Source: Rhodospirillaceae bacterium (GTDB lineage Bacteria > Pseudomonadota > Alphaproteobacteria > GCA-2731375). Taken from it: a stretch of 64,000 nt of DNA. The stretch is from assembly GCA_018701215.1 (NCBI GenBank), contig JABIWH010000001.1, positions 52,230 through 116,229 of the forward strand, given 5' to 3'. Below are positions 1-9,156 of this stretch, piece by piece. Below the pieces are notes generated by a model. That model had not been told where the DNA came from. It was given only the letters and a program-made list of their open reading frames with translations, and did no database searches. A program made the translations under genes and the position numbers. The first letter of the stretch is position 1; every line of letters begins with the position of its first letter.

Positions 1-194
1 TCGAAGCGGTCCCAATCGTCGTCAACACCAGCCACCTTGCTGTTGTTGGGACGATGCAGCTCTCCGCTTAACTGCAAATTATAGGGCGGATCGGCGAAAA
101 CCAGATCAACGGAGGCATCAGGCAGGCCGGACATCACCTGGACGGTATCGCCCAAGTGGATGCTGTTGCGCTCTATTTTCTGTTTCTTGCTCAT
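1..194 (-). CDS. ccrM: CcrM-type adenine-N6 DNA methyltransferase, N-terminal part
   Basis: This is the first ~64 codons of a DNA methyltransferase; the rest lies beyond the left edge. The protein starts MSKKQKIE, followed by an HLGDTVQVMSGLP stretch and the catalytic motif FADPPYNLQL at about residues 37-46. DPPY is the motif of adenine-N6 methylases, and the following GELHRPNN matches the cell-cycle methylase CcrM, which methylates GANTC. The ATG at 194 is chosen because the ATG at 207 is in another frame. The gene follows rnhB by about 60 bases, an order I recall from other alphaproteobacteria. The GANTC specificity is inferred from the family, since the target-recognition part is not in the window. 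Confidence 0.88.
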   Translation of the reverse strand, partial: MSKKQKIERNSIHLGDTVQVMSGLPDASVDLVFADPPYNLQLSGELHRPNNSKVAGVDDDWDRF

Positions 195-205
195 GACGGC
201 GGCGC

Positions 206-234
206 ATACTGGTCGAGAGCGAATCACCAGTCAA
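206..234 (-). promoter_or_regulatory. Predicted ccrM promoter with a GANTC site in the spacer
   Basis: Read on the minus strand, TTGACT (234-229) and CAGTAT (211-206) are separated by exactly 17 bases, a sigma70-like arrangement. The ccrM ATG follows at 194, so the leader would be very short. The spacer holds one GANTC (221-225 on plus). Two more, both GAGTC, lie upstream at 251-255 and 270-274. GANTC methylation is known to influence ccrM transcription in Caulobacter; a similar feedback here is inference. Confidence 0.5.
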
Positions 235-253
235 CTGATTTTTTTCTTTGGAG

Positions 254-934
254 TCAGCCGCTTAGGCCCGAGTCTAAACCTTGCTCTAAAAGCTTCCGAA
301 TAGGTGCGAAGCTACGCCGGTGCATTTCATTCGGCCCCAACCGCGCCAAACCCTGCCTGTGTTCAGCGGTGCCATAGCCCGCATTTCGCTCCCAACCGAA
401 GCCGGGAAAGCGCTCGGCCAGGGCCGCCATCTCCCGGTCGCGGCTGACCTTGGCGACGATGGACGCCGCCGCGATGGACAGACAGCGGCCATCGCCCTTG
501 ACCAGGGTTTCAACGCCGCAGGGCAGATCCGGGGCGCGGTTACCATCGACAAGCGCATAACCTGGCGCCGCCGCCAAATCAGTAACGGCGCGGGCCATCG
601 CCAGCATGGTCGCGGCCAGAATATTGAGGCGGTCGATCTCGGCCACGCTGGCCCGGCCCACGCCGATCACGGCGGCCTCGCGTAACTGTTCAAACAGCGC
701 TTCCCGGCGCGCTTTGCTAAGCGTTTTGGAATCCGCCAAACCGGGCGGGATGTTATCGGGCCGCAGGATCACCGCCGCCGCGGTCACTGGTCCGGCCCAG
801 GGGCCCCGGCCCGCCTCGTCGATACCGCAGACGGGACCCAGGCCGCGCGCGGCGGCGGCAGCCTCGAAAGTATAATCCGCCTCAAGCTTCGCTTTTGCCA
901 TTGCTGTCGTCATCGGCATCAAGACGGGCGTCAT
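254..934 (-). CDS. rnhB: Ribonuclease HII
   Basis: RNase HII cleaves the RNA strand of RNA-DNA hybrids and starts ribonucleotide excision repair. The hallmark GIDEAGRGPWAGPV lies near residue 37 and carries the acidic D-E pair. A later aspartate sits in the ALVDGN region, and the conserved SIAAASIVAKVSRDR follows near residue 155. Length (226 aa) fits the family. The start at 934 is preceded by AAAAGG six bases upstream on the minus strand; in-frame ATGs at 919, 913 and 901 would give a shorter N-terminus. The gene overlaps the end of the upstream antiporter gene by 53 bases, suggesting one minus-strand transcript ending in ccrM. Confidence 0.95.
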   Translation of the reverse strand: MTPVLMPMTTAMAKAKLEADYTFEAAAAARGLGPVCGIDEAGRGPWAGPVTAAAVILRPDNIPPGLADSKTLSKARREALFEQLREAAVIGVGRASVAEIDRLNILAATMLAMARAVTDLAAAPGYALVDGNRAPDLPCGVETLVKGDGRCLSIAAASIVAKVSRDREMAALAERFPGFGWERNAGYGTAEHRQGLARLGPNEMHRRSFAPIRKLLEQGLDSGLSG

Positions 935-2249
935 CGTCGGCCTTTTCGTCGTCCGTCATATCCGCCGCCGCGCGGCGCCCACCCGCGCCCAGGTGCATGG
1001 AAAAGCCGATGGGACGATGGGCCATGGTCGCCACGGCCTTGGATTCGGGTGCGAACAGGTCATGCAAATACTCCCGCAGGGTCTGGACATTGCTGCCTAC
1101 GAGACGTTCCAGACGCCGGCTGAAAATCAGCCACAGGGGCGAGAGCATCAAACTCAGCGCGATGACCGATACGGCGATCCGGCCATTGTCGTCCAGGATC
1201 AAGCCGGAGCCGACGGCGGCGGCCACCAGCACAAAGGAGAACTCGCCGATCTGACCAATGGAAACGCCGACGATCCAGGCCCGTGGCCAGGGCTCCCTCA
1301 ACAGGCGCAGCACCATCACGTTCATGACGGTTTTCAGAACCGTTACCACCAACAGAATGCTCAAGACCTCGGCCAGGTGATCCCAAATGAAAGCCAGATC
1401 CAGCAGCAACCCGATGGAAACGAAAAAGACCATCAACAAAACGCTCTGTATAGGCCGGGCCGCCGCCAGCAGGGGTGCGCGGGCGGTAGAGTTGCCGATC
1501 CAAAGGCCGGCCAGGAAGGCGCCATAGGCCGGTGACAGGCCCATCAGGGCCGAGACCAGCGCGGCGCCGAAGCAATAGGCCAGCGCCGTGACCGCGGCCA
1601 ATTCCACATCGCCATGCATGGTGCGGGCAAACGGCACGCCAACGCGGGAACGCCGGGTCAGCAACGCGATCATGGCGGCCAACAGAGCCACCGCCGCGAA
1701 CAGCTTGATATAGCCCAGCACCGGAATACCGCCGCCGCCCGCCAGGCCATCAACGATCAACAGCATGGGTACGATGGCCAGGTCCTGGGCAATCAGCACC
1801 GCGATCGCGGTCCGCCCGATAGCGGTCCGCAATTCGCCGATATCCTCCAACAACTTGATCGCCACGGCGGTGGAGGACAACGCCACGACAAAGCCCATGA
1901 CGACGGCCGTCTCGACGGAGTAGTGAAAGACCTGGGCCACCACCAACATGGCGCCGATGGAGAGAATAATCTGCGCCCCGGCGCCCAACACCGCCAGACG
2001 CAAGACACGGCGAAAGGCGCGCAAGGAGAGCTCCATACCGATCACGAACAGCAACAACAACACGCCCAACTCGGCCAGGGTTTCGATCGGCGCCCGGTCG
2101 GGAAACAGATCGAATCCCGATGGTCCAAGCACGACGCCCGCGACGATATAACCGACGATCGCCGGCTGACGCAGGCGCTGCAGCACCAGGCCCAAAATTA
2201 GGGCGCCGGCTGCCAGCAGGGCAATTTCGAATAGGCCGTCCGTGTGCAT
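882..2249 (-). CDS. CPA2-family monovalent cation:proton antiporter, KefB-like without RCK domain
   Basis: A 455-residue inner-membrane protein with about 12 hydrophobic segments. The N-terminal LRQPAIVGYIVAGVVLGP and the ELGVLLLLFVIGMELS stretch are typical of CPA2 Na+/K+:H+ antiporters such as KefB/KefC and YbaL. IAQDLAIVPMLL near residue 153 contains the transport-site aspartate. Full-length Kef proteins carry a C-terminal RCK/TrkA-N domain. Here the last ~65 residues are a short hydrophilic tail rich in Asp (DDEKADDDARLDADDD), so nucleotide or glutathione gating through RCK is unlikely. It begins two bases after the upstream methyltransferase stop, consistent with one operon. The transported ion is not determined. 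Confidence 0.85.
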   Translation of the reverse strand: MHTDGLFEIALLAAGALILGLVLQRLRQPAIVGYIVAGVVLGPSGFDLFPDRAPIETLAELGVLLLLFVIGMELSLRAFRRVLRLAVLGAGAQIILSIGAMLVVAQVFHYSVETAVVMGFVVALSSTAVAIKLLEDIGELRTAIGRTAIAVLIAQDLAIVPMLLIVDGLAGGGGIPVLGYIKLFAAVALLAAMIALLTRRSRVGVPFARTMHGDVELAAVTALAYCFGAALVSALMGLSPAYGAFLAGLWIGNSTARAPLLAAARPIQSVLLMVFFVSIGLLLDLAFIWDHLAEVLSILLVVTVLKTVMNVMVLRLLREPWPRAWIVGVSIGQIGEFSFVLVAAAVGSGLILDDNGRIAVSVIALSLMLSPLWLIFSRRLERLVGSNVQTLREYLHDLFAPESKAVATMAHRPIGFSMHLGAGGRRAAADMTDDEKADDDARLDADDDSNGKSEA

Positions 2250-2251
2250 CT

Positions 2252-3523
2252 CTAAACCGCCTTGCCGCCGGCGAACAGCAGCAGATTGAGGGCATGGAGA
2301 ACAGCGAAAATCGCGGCAAATTTAACCTCGAATTCCGGCCAAGCCAGCTTCGTGCCGCCGGCTCGTAGTCGGCCATGAATTTGCCGCAGGCTGCGCCGGC
2401 CATCAATCAGCGCAACAATCGCCGCCGCGCCTTCGGGCAATTCAAACTGCCGCGCCACGCCGCCCAGTTCCGCGCTTAGACGGGGCGATTTTTCCAGACT
2501 TGCCGCCAGACGTTCCGCCGACATCTCGCGCAACACAGGTACCATTGAGGGGGCGAAACCAGTTGCGGCGCCGCCCGTCTTATTGCCCTGGCGCACGGCA
2601 TAGAAGGCATGCGTTTTCATGGCGCCCGACATTTCCTCGGCCAGGGCCCAACGCTCGACCACCGGCAGGGCCGCGGCCCGTGTCCGCAGCTCGGGATCGT
2701 CGATATAGGAACCGGGATCATAAGCACCGGGGGGCAAAAAACCGGTAATGCGCAGATCCGCGCCAGCCACCAGTTCGGCTATTTCACCTACCAGGTAGGC
2801 GCGGTCGCGGCTGTGCAGCAGCAGATCATGGAAGCCCGCATCATCGCCCGCCAGGTGATCCGACAGATGCTCATTGCGTTTCAGCCAATTGCCCGCCGGC
2901 ATCCCGGCCACCAGACGACGCGCCAGGCGCAGGCCTTCATCCGCCGGCTCATCGCCGCGCAGACGGGCAATGGCGCGTTGCGCCGGATAAACCCCCGTCC
3001 GGCCCAATTCGCCGTATAGCATCAGGCCGAGGCCGCCCTGTTCCGTCAGCACGGAGGTCAACGCAGCCAGGCCTTCGCCAGGCACGGCAAGATGGTGCAG
3101 CACGCCGCAGCAATCGATATAGTCGAACGGCTCCCAACCCATCTTGGGCAGGTCCAGCAGAGAGCCATGATGGAACGAGATATTGGTAAGGCCCCGCGCT
3201 TCCGCCCGGCCGCTGGCAACAGCCAGGGACGCCGTGGACATATCCAGATAGGTTACCGAGCCCCCGGCGCTATTTGGGCCACGGTCGGCCAATTGCTGCG
3301 CCAACATGATCGCGCCATCGCCGGTGCCGCCGCCCGCCACCAAGGCCCGCAGGTTACCTTTTGGCAGGTCTTGGGCCCGGCCACCAGCCAGGACAAAATG
3401 CTCGATCTCCAGCAAATGGCTGGGCGAGCCGGTGATCAGGCGATGCGCCTCGTCACCGGGCTCGCGGGCCGGATAGGGATAGGCCTCGTACTGGGCCTGA
3501 ACCTTTGCGTCGCCGTCAGCCAC
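2252..3523 (-). CDS. Class I SAM-dependent methyltransferase of unknown target
   Basis: The N-terminus has YEAYPYPAREP, seen in a group of uncharacterised alphaproteobacterial methyltransferases. SAM motif I is ALVAGGGTGDGAI near residue 59, and a motif IV-like DYIDCCGVLHHL follows near residue 135. After the ~200-residue Rossmann fold there are about 200 further residues with no motif I recognise, ending in a leucine-rich tail. The substrate is unknown. The start codon is GTG at 3523, and TAGTG shares one base with the stop of the upstream oxidoreductase, which suggests translational coupling. It could act on a small molecule, tRNA or protein; the sequence does not decide. Confidence 0.75.
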   Translation of the reverse strand: MADGDAKVQAQYEAYPYPAREPGDEAHRLITGSPSHLLEIEHFVLAGGRAQDLPKGNLRALVAGGGTGDGAIMLAQQLADRGPNSAGGSVTYLDMSTASLAVASGRAEARGLTNISFHHGSLLDLPKMGWEPFDYIDCCGVLHHLAVPGEGLAALTSVLTEQGGLGLMLYGELGRTGVYPAQRAIARLRGDEPADEGLRLARRLVAGMPAGNWLKRNEHLSDHLAGDDAGFHDLLLHSRDRAYLVGEIAELVAGADLRITGFLPPGAYDPGSYIDDPELRTRAAALPVVERWALAEEMSGAMKTHAFYAVRQGNKTGGAATGFAPSMVPVLREMSAERLAASLEKSPRLSAELGGVARQFELPEGAAAIVALIDGRRSLRQIHGRLRAGGTKLAWPEFEVKFAAIFAVLHALNLLLFAGGKAV

Positions 3524-4500
3524 TAATCGATCGTGATCACGGCCTTGCCAACCACCTTGCGGTCAACCAGGACCTGCAAGGCCGCCGGCACTTCGGCCAG
3601 GGGAAAGCGGTGCGAAATATTGGGCCGCAACTTACCCTCACGCAGCCACTGGAACAGCATGTCCATGTTCTTGGCGTGCCCTTCGGGATTGCGCTTGTTC
3701 CAAGCGCCCCAAAACACGCCGACGATGGAGCAGTTCTTCAACAGCGCCAGATTGGCCGGCGCCTCTGGTATCCGGCCGGAAGCAAAGCCGATAACCAGCA
3801 GCCGGCCGTCCCAGTTGATGCAGCGCAGTGATTGATCGAAAACATCGCCGCCCACCGGATCGTAAATGACATCCGCCCCGGCACTGCCGCAGATCTCCTT
3901 TACCCTGTCCTTGAAGGGACCGTCGCTGTAATTGATAACCTCGTCGGCGCCGTGTTCCGTAACAATTTTTAGCTTTTCGTCGCTGCTGGCGGTACCGATT
4001 ACCTTGGCGCCCATGGCTTTGCCGATCTCCACCGCCGACAGGCCAACCCCACCCGCGGCGCCATGCACCAGCAGCCATTCGTCCTTCATCAACTTGCCCA
4101 TCTGCAGCAAAGCGTAGATCGAGGTGCCATAGGTCAGGACAAAGGCGGAGCCCAGTTCGTAGCTGATATCGTCCGGCAGATGCAGGCAATTGCTGGCCAG
4201 GGTATTGACCTCTTCGGCGAAGGCGCCGTGGCCGGTCATGGCGATGACCCGGTCACCGGCCTTGAAATCGGTGACGCCGGGACCGACCGAGAGCACATCA
4301 CCAGCACATTCGGAACCGGGGGAAAAGGGATGCGCCGGCTTGAATTGATAGATCCCCTGGGTGATCAGGATGTCGGGAAAATTGACCCCAGCGCTGCGTA
4401 CGCGAACCCGCACTTCGCCTTCGCCCAGGGGCGGCAGTTCAAAATCCTCCAGCACCAGGCTTTCAATGGGGCCGCTTTCCTTGCACAACATCGCTTTCAT
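3523..4500 (-). CDS. NADPH:quinone oxidoreductase, zinc-independent MDR family
   Basis: A 325-aa medium-chain dehydrogenase/reductase. The N-terminal GroES-like domain contains RSAGVNFPDILITQG, and the nucleotide-binding motif is VHGAAGGVGLSAVEIGKAMG near residue 143. The catalytic zinc ligands of alcohol dehydrogenases are absent, as expected for quinone oxidoreductases that reduce quinones or enones with NADPH. A GAGGAAAG ribosome-binding site precedes the ATG. It leads the minus-strand operon and is divergent from the TrmH-type gene across ~127 bases that must hold both promoters. An enoyl-type reductase role is an alternative. Confidence 0.85.
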   Translation of the reverse strand: MKAMLCKESGPIESLVLEDFELPPLGEGEVRVRVRSAGVNFPDILITQGIYQFKPAHPFSPGSECAGDVLSVGPGVTDFKAGDRVIAMTGHGAFAEEVNTLASNCLHLPDDISYELGSAFVLTYGTSIYALLQMGKLMKDEWLLVHGAAGGVGLSAVEIGKAMGAKVIGTASSDEKLKIVTEHGADEVINYSDGPFKDRVKEICGSAGADVIYDPVGGDVFDQSLRCINWDGRLLVIGFASGRIPEAPANLALLKNCSIVGVFWGAWNKRNPEGHAKNMDMLFQWLREGKLRPNISHRFPLAEVPAALQVLVDRKVVGKAVITID

Positions 4501-4627
4501 CAGTGTCTTTCCTCACGCTTCCGAGCCAATAATTTTCTAAATTGGGCTTAACACAAAGCATGGGCCTTTGTCGCCTATCGGCGTTATTCTTGGCTCCGGA
4601 TCATTGGGGGTCATTGGAAGGGACGTC

Positions 4628-5158
4628 ATGCGCGGGTATTTCGGCATCGGGGTGGAACGTTTAAGCAAGCCCATGAACGCGGGCAATCTGTTCCGCTCGG
4701 CCCAGGCCTTCGGGGCCGGTTTTCTGTTCACGGTGGACGGCAGCTACCGCCAGCGGCAGGCTTCCTCCGACACCTCGCGTTCGACCCATCAATTGCCCTA
4801 TTACGAATTCGACGACGTGGCCTCCATGGTGCTGCCCGAACGCTGCCAGCTTGTGGGCATTGAATTGATCGACGGCGCGGTCGATCTGCCGACCTTCAAG
4901 CATCCGGTCCGGGCTGCCTATGTCCTGGGGCCGGAGCGCGGCAGCCTGTCGCCTGAAATGCTGGCCCGCTGCGACCATGTGATCAAGATCCCCACCGCCT
5001 TTTGCATCAATGTGGCGACAGCGGGGGCAATTGTGCTTTACGACCGCACGGTCAGCCTGGGCCGTTTTGGCCAGCGGGCAACCTTCAGCCGCAATACGGG
5101 CGAGCCAGCCACACCCCATATTCAAGGCGCGCAGAAATTTCGCACAAAGCAAGATTAA
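4628..5158 (+). CDS. TrmH/SpoU-family RNA 2'-O-methyltransferase
   Basis: A 176-aa SPOUT-fold RNA methyltransferase. Motif 1 is NAGNLFRSAQAFGA with the conserved Asn and Arg, motif 2 is VLGPERGSLS, and motif 3 is INVATAGAIVLYD, together forming the trefoil-knot SAM site. The size fits the single-domain type without an N-terminal L30e-like extension. I choose the ATG at 4628 because GGAAGGGA lies four bases upstream and homology starts there; an upstream in-frame ATG at 4568 would add 20 unmatched residues. The likely substrate is a tRNA or rRNA ribose, but which nucleotide is not visible. Confidence 0.88.
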   Translation: MRGYFGIGVERLSKPMNAGNLFRSAQAFGAGFLFTVDGSYRQRQASSDTSRSTHQLPYYEFDDVASMVLPERCQLVGIELIDGAVDLPTFKHPVRAAYVLGPERGSLSPEMLARCDHVIKIPTAFCINVATAGAIVLYDRTVSLGRFGQRATFSRNTGEPATPHIQGAQKFRTKQD

Positions 5159-5206
5159 GGAGAGGTTGATCTGGCAAATGCCGCAAAGCAACATTATGTT
5201 GACGCC

Positions 5207-5740
5207 ATGAAAAAATTTATGACCATTTTGACCGCTCTGAGTTTGGTCACGGTTCTGCTGGGCGTCGCCATGACGGCACAGGCAAAATCCAAAGCGCCGA
5301 AGTCACTACTACGTAGTCCCGGTGTTTGGGGCGCCTTTTCGCTGAAGGAAGGCAAGGGCAAGGCCTGCTATATGGCGGGGCAGCCGAGCGACAGCAAACC
5401 GGGCGGGGTTAAGCGCGGGCCGATCTGGGTGCTGATCACGCATCGCCCCTATAAGAAAATCAAGGGCGAGGTCGGCGTCTATGTAGGTTATCCGTTCAAG
5501 CCCGGCAGCAACGTGACCATCAATGTGGATGGCAAGACCTTCAAGCTCTACACGGTGGATGATACCGCCTGGGTGGAAAACCCCAAAACGGAAGCCAAAC
5601 TGGTAAAGGCCATGCGGGCCGGCAAGAAAATGGTTATTCGCGGCACCTCCAAGCGCGGCACCAAAACCACGGACCGCTATTCCCTGAAAGGCTTCACCCG
5701 CGCCCACAAGGCGATCAACCGGGCCTGCAAGGTAAAGTAG
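5207..5740 (+). CDS. Invasion-associated locus B (IalB) family periplasmic protein
   Basis: The protein opens with a signal peptide of about 26 residues (KKFMTILTALSL, ending AQA). The mature part is lysine-rich and resembles the IalB fold: a W-x-x-F start, KACYMAGQP, a PIWVLITHRP strand, and a final Cys near the C-terminus that may pair with the first. IalB proteins are widespread in alphaproteobacteria and not tied to virulence outside Bartonella. It sits eight bases before rlmN, so the two are probably cotranscribed. The function is unknown. Confidence 0.75.
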   Translation: MKKFMTILTALSLVTVLLGVAMTAQAKSKAPKSLLRSPGVWGAFSLKEGKGKACYMAGQPSDSKPGGVKRGPIWVLITHRPYKKIKGEVGVYVGYPFKPGSNVTINVDGKTFKLYTVDDTAWVENPKTEAKLVKAMRAGKKMVIRGTSKRGTKTTDRYSLKGFTRAHKAINRACKVK

Positions 5741-5747
5741 GCGGCAA

Positions 5748-6896
5748 ATGAGCACCCTAGCTGAAACCATCCCGGCCGATACCGACGCCAATGCCAAAAG
5801 TGGCGGCCATGGGCTGAACCTGATTGGTCTGCCGCGGGCGGCGCTTTCCGAGACGCTGTCCAGGCTTGGCGTACCCACGCGGCAATGCAAGATGCGGGTC
5901 GGCCAGCTTTGGCGCTGGATGTACAATCGCGGTGTCACCTCCTTCGACGAGATGAGCGACCTGGGCAAGGAGTTGCGCCAACGCCTGAATGAAGGCTGCA
6001 ACATCGAGCGTCCGGCCATCACCACGACCCTGAATTCCACCGATGGCACGATTAAATGGCTGCTGCGGCTGGCTGACGGCAACGAAGTCGAAATGGTCTA
6101 TATTCCGGACCTGGATCATGGCGCGTTGTGCATTTCCAGTCAGGTTGGCTGCACCTTGAATTGCGATTTCTGCCATACCGGAACCATGCCGCTGGTGCGG
6201 AATTTGACCGCCGGCGAAATTCTGGGGCAGTTCATGCTGGCGCGGGACTGCCTGGATGACTGGCCCAACCCCGATGGGCACCGCAAGATTTCCACCATTG
6301 TCATGATGGGCATGGGCGAGCCGCTGTTGAATTACGACAATGTCTCCCAAGCCTTGAATATTATCATGGATAGCGATGGCATCGCCCTTTCGCGCCGCTC
6401 CATCACCTTATCCACCGCCGGGCTGGTTCCGGCCATGGAACGCTGTGGGCGGGAATTACGGGTTAATCTGGCCGTCTCGCTGCATGCGGTGACTGACAAG
6501 GTGCGCGACCAACTGGTGCCTCTGAACCGCAAGCATCCCATCGCGGAATTGATCCAGGCCTGCCGCGATTACCCATCCGCTAACAACTCCCGCCGCATCA
6601 CATTCGAGTATGTCATGCTGCAGGAGGTTAACGACAGCCTGGAGGATGCCAACGAATTGGTGCGCCTGCTGCGCGGCCTGCCGGCCAAGATCAACCTGAT
6701 CCCGTTTAATCCCTGGCCCGGCGCGCCGTATCAATGCAGCTCCAACAACCGCATTCACCGCTTTGCCTCGATCCTCAACGATGCGGGTTTCTCAGCCCCG
6801 ATCCGGGCGCCACGGGGACGTGACATCATGGCCGCCTGCGGGCAATTGAAATCCGCCAGCGAAAAGATCCCGGCCTCGCGGCGGAAAAACAGCTAG
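5748..6896 (+). CDS. rlmN: Dual-specificity 23S rRNA A2503 / tRNA A37 C2-methyltransferase RlmN
   Basis: A radical SAM enzyme that methylates C2 of A2503 in 23S rRNA and A37 in some tRNAs. The cluster-binding CxxxCxxC is GCTLNCDFC, with cysteines at residues 135, 139 and 142. The two additional cysteines of the ping-pong mechanism are also present: one seven residues earlier (~128) and one near the C-terminus (~364, in DIMAACGQ). The GMGEPLLNYD motif is typical. Length 382 aa is normal. Its stop shares the CTAG tetramer with the stop of the convergent CoA-transferase gene. Confidence 0.96.
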   Translation: MSTLAETIPADTDANAKSGGHGLNLIGLPRAALSETLSRLGVPTRQCKMRVGQLWRWMYNRGVTSFDEMSDLGKELRQRLNEGCNIERPAITTTLNSTDGTIKWLLRLADGNEVEMVYIPDLDHGALCISSQVGCTLNCDFCHTGTMPLVRNLTAGEILGQFMLARDCLDDWPNPDGHRKISTIVMMGMGEPLLNYDNVSQALNIIMDSDGIALSRRSITLSTAGLVPAMERCGRELRVNLAVSLHAVTDKVRDQLVPLNRKHPIAELIQACRDYPSANNSRRITFEYVMLQEVNDSLEDANELVRLLRGLPAKINLIPFNPWPGAPYQCSSNNRIHRFASILNDAGFSAPIRAPRGRDIMAACGQLKSASEKIPASRRKNS

Positions 6897-8137
6897 CCCA
6901 TCACGCCGTTCGTTTTCAGCTCGTTAATCGCGGCGCTGTTCAGCCCCAGCCAGTCGCTGATTACCTCGTCCGTATGTTCACCCAGCATTGGCGATGATTT
7001 CAGCCGCGTGGCCTGACCGTCCACCCGGACCGGCCAGCCCGGCATCTTGAACGGGCGATGCACCGGATGGACCATGGTCTGCATGACGCCGCGCTCCTCG
7101 AAGGTGACGTCATTGTTCAATTCGTCGGTATCCAGCACGGCGCCGGCGGGGATGCCCGCCTCGCCAACCACGGTCATGGCGTCGTATTTGGTGCGCCCAC
7201 GGGTCCAGGCGGCGATCACTTCATCCACCTCCGCCTCGCGCTCCACGCGGTCGCCGGGGGTCAGATAGCGCTCGTCGCCGATCAAATCCTCGCGCCCGAT
7301 CAAGGTCAGCAAGCGGTCCCAATGATCCGGGTTGGCCCGGCTGGTCATGATGTAGACGTAGTCATTCGGTCCGCCCGGGGCGCAGGGATACAGGCCCATG
7401 GGCGCATTGACGATGCCCGGCACCTTGGAGCCGCCGCGTTCCGCCGCCTTGCCTGTCAGGCCTTGGGTGGACAAGCCAATGCGCATGTAGTGCAGCATCG
7501 CGTCCTGCATGGCCACCTGCATGTGGTGGCCCTCGCCGGTCTCCCGCCGCTTGTACAATGCTCCCAGGACGGTAATCGCCATCAACATGCCGGTGCCGGT
7601 GTCGCCCAGCGAGACCCCGGGCCGGGTCGGCGGACCATCGGCGTCTCCCGTGACACTAAAGGTGCCGCCGCAGGCCTGCGCGATCATATCAAAGGCGAGG
7701 TTTTTCTCGAACGGACTGCCCTCGCCGAAACCCTTGACCTGGGCATAGATGATGCCGGGGTTGATCGCCTTCACCACATCGTAGGACAGGCCCAGCCGCT
7801 CAATCGCACCGGGGGCGAAGTTTTCCATCATCACATCGGCCTTGGCGATCATCTCCTTGGCCAGCTCCAGGCCCTCGGGCGACTTCAGGTTGAGGGTGAT
7901 TGACTTTTTATTGGCGTTGAACATGTGGAAATAATACGGGTCATTGTCCGGTTTGCCGGGGCGCAGGCGGCGGCCGGGATCGCCCATTTTCGGATTTTCG
8001 ACTTTCACCACGTCGGCACCGAGCCAAGCCAGGGCTTCTGTGCAGGAGGGGCCGGCCTCGAACTGAGTGAAATCGATTACCTTGACGCCTTGCAGGAAGG
8101 AAAAGTCGGTCACATTATCGGACAGATTATCAGTCAT
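6893..8137 (-). CDS. CaiB/BaiF family III CoA-transferase
   Basis: Family III CoA-transferases move CoA between carboxylic acids. The N-terminal GVKVIDFTQFEAGP, the LGADVVKVENP nucleotide-contact region and the RPGVSLGDTGTGM segment with the likely catalytic aspartate (~residue 170) are clear. Length 414 aa is typical. It is downstream of a MaoC-type dehydratase on the same strand and divergent from a second CoA-transferase, an SDR and an MFS carrier. The set looks like activation and breakdown of an imported organic acid. The acid cannot be named from sequence; mesaconyl, succinyl or oxalyl specificities are all possible. Confidence 0.9.
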   Translation of the reverse strand: MTDNLSDNVTDFSFLQGVKVIDFTQFEAGPSCTEALAWLGADVVKVENPKMGDPGRRLRPGKPDNDPYYFHMFNANKKSITLNLKSPEGLELAKEMIAKADVMMENFAPGAIERLGLSYDVVKAINPGIIYAQVKGFGEGSPFEKNLAFDMIAQACGGTFSVTGDADGPPTRPGVSLGDTGTGMLMAITVLGALYKRRETGEGHHMQVAMQDAMLHYMRIGLSTQGLTGKAAERGGSKVPGIVNAPMGLYPCAPGGPNDYVYIMTSRANPDHWDRLLTLIGREDLIGDERYLTPGDRVEREAEVDEVIAAWTRGRTKYDAMTVVGEAGIPAGAVLDTDELNNDVTFEERGVMQTMVHPVHRPFKMPGWPVRVDGQATRLKSSPMLGEHTDEVISDWLGLNSAAINELKTNGVMG

Positions 8138-8188
8138 GGGGGTGTTTCCTCGAAGCTGGAATAGTGTTGTGGTTGTAAAAAAAACGCT

Positions 8189-9040
8189 CTAACTGGCCGC
8201 CGACGCCGACCCGACGATGACCACCGTGCCATCATCTTTTTCCATCCACACGGTGATGAATGCCCGGCCGTCCTGTTCGCGCGTTATCACGCCCTTCGCC
8301 GTAACGTGGTCATCCGGCCAGACGATATTGGTGAACTTCACATCGAGGGTTCCGCCTTCGTAATAGCCGCGCCCGAAACGCTGTTCGAGCATCTCGCCGA
8401 TCAGTGACATGGTCATCTTGCCGCCGACCACGACCTCCTCGAAGCCGAGTTCTTCCGATGCCGCCTTGTCGGTGTGATAGCTTCGGTTGCCATGAAAAAA
8501 CACGCCGCACATCTCCAGATCGATGTTGCGGGCAACGCTTGCGATGGGCTCTCCGGCGGGCACTTCGAACTTGCGGACGCCTTCCTTTTTCGTTGGATCC
8601 CGCAGGGCAACCCTGCCCGAACTTTGACCCAACAGATAGCTCTGGTGGTGGATGCCGCGAACGATCAGGGCCTCCCCTTCGTAGAGGTTCACCTCCTGTT
8701 TAACCACCGAGCGGTTGCGCCATTCGTAGACGTCGGTGACGCTGGAAGTACGGCGGTATTCGCGGTTCGGGAATATCGGGGCATGGAACGCCCACTCCTG
8801 GCGCATCCACAAATTGCCAAACGCATTGTCGAAGCGTGCGCCGTCAAAGCCGCCGTCGACTTCACCGACGATCATCGCGGGTGCCGCCGGTGTTTCCCAA
8901 TAGGTTGGGCCGAGATAGCGCGCGTGGTCGACGGCCAGTCCTTCGCAGTAATGCTCAACCATGGTTGGCGTGCAGATAAACGGGATCTCACCAAGATCCT
9001 TGCCCGCATACGGTTCGTGCTTCGACGGCATATCGCTCAT
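8189..9040 (-). CDS. MaoC-like double hot-dog dehydratase/hydratase
   Basis: A 283-aa protein composed of two hot-dog-like halves. The first resembles the FAS1-type dehydratase N-terminal domain (GLAVDHARYLGPTYW). The second carries a MaoC-like region ending with LDVKFTNIVWPDDHVTAKG. I do not see a perfect D-x4-H hydratase motif, so activity is uncertain. It lies upstream of the CoA-transferase gene by about 51 bases with a run of A/T between them. The pair is plausibly a hydratase plus a CoA-transferase acting on one acyl-CoA. Confidence 0.72.
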   Translation of the reverse strand: MSDMPSKHEPYAGKDLGEIPFICTPTMVEHYCEGLAVDHARYLGPTYWETPAAPAMIVGEVDGGFDGARFDNAFGNLWMRQEWAFHAPIFPNREYRRTSSVTDVYEWRNRSVVKQEVNLYEGEALIVRGIHHQSYLLGQSSGRVALRDPTKKEGVRKFEVPAGEPIASVARNIDLEMCGVFFHGNRSYHTDKAASEELGFEEVVVGGKMTMSLIGEMLEQRFGRGYYEGGTLDVKFTNIVWPDDHVTAKGVITREQDGRAFITVWMEKDDGTVVIVGSASAAS

Positions 9041-9156
9041 GTCTCGCTCCTCGTTCGCGGTTATCCTGCCTCATACCGCAGGGCATTGATAGTGACCCTT
9101 ATGGATTGGCGCGCGAAGAATACGCTGGCCGTGGATCCTCACCGTGGCACAGGGAT

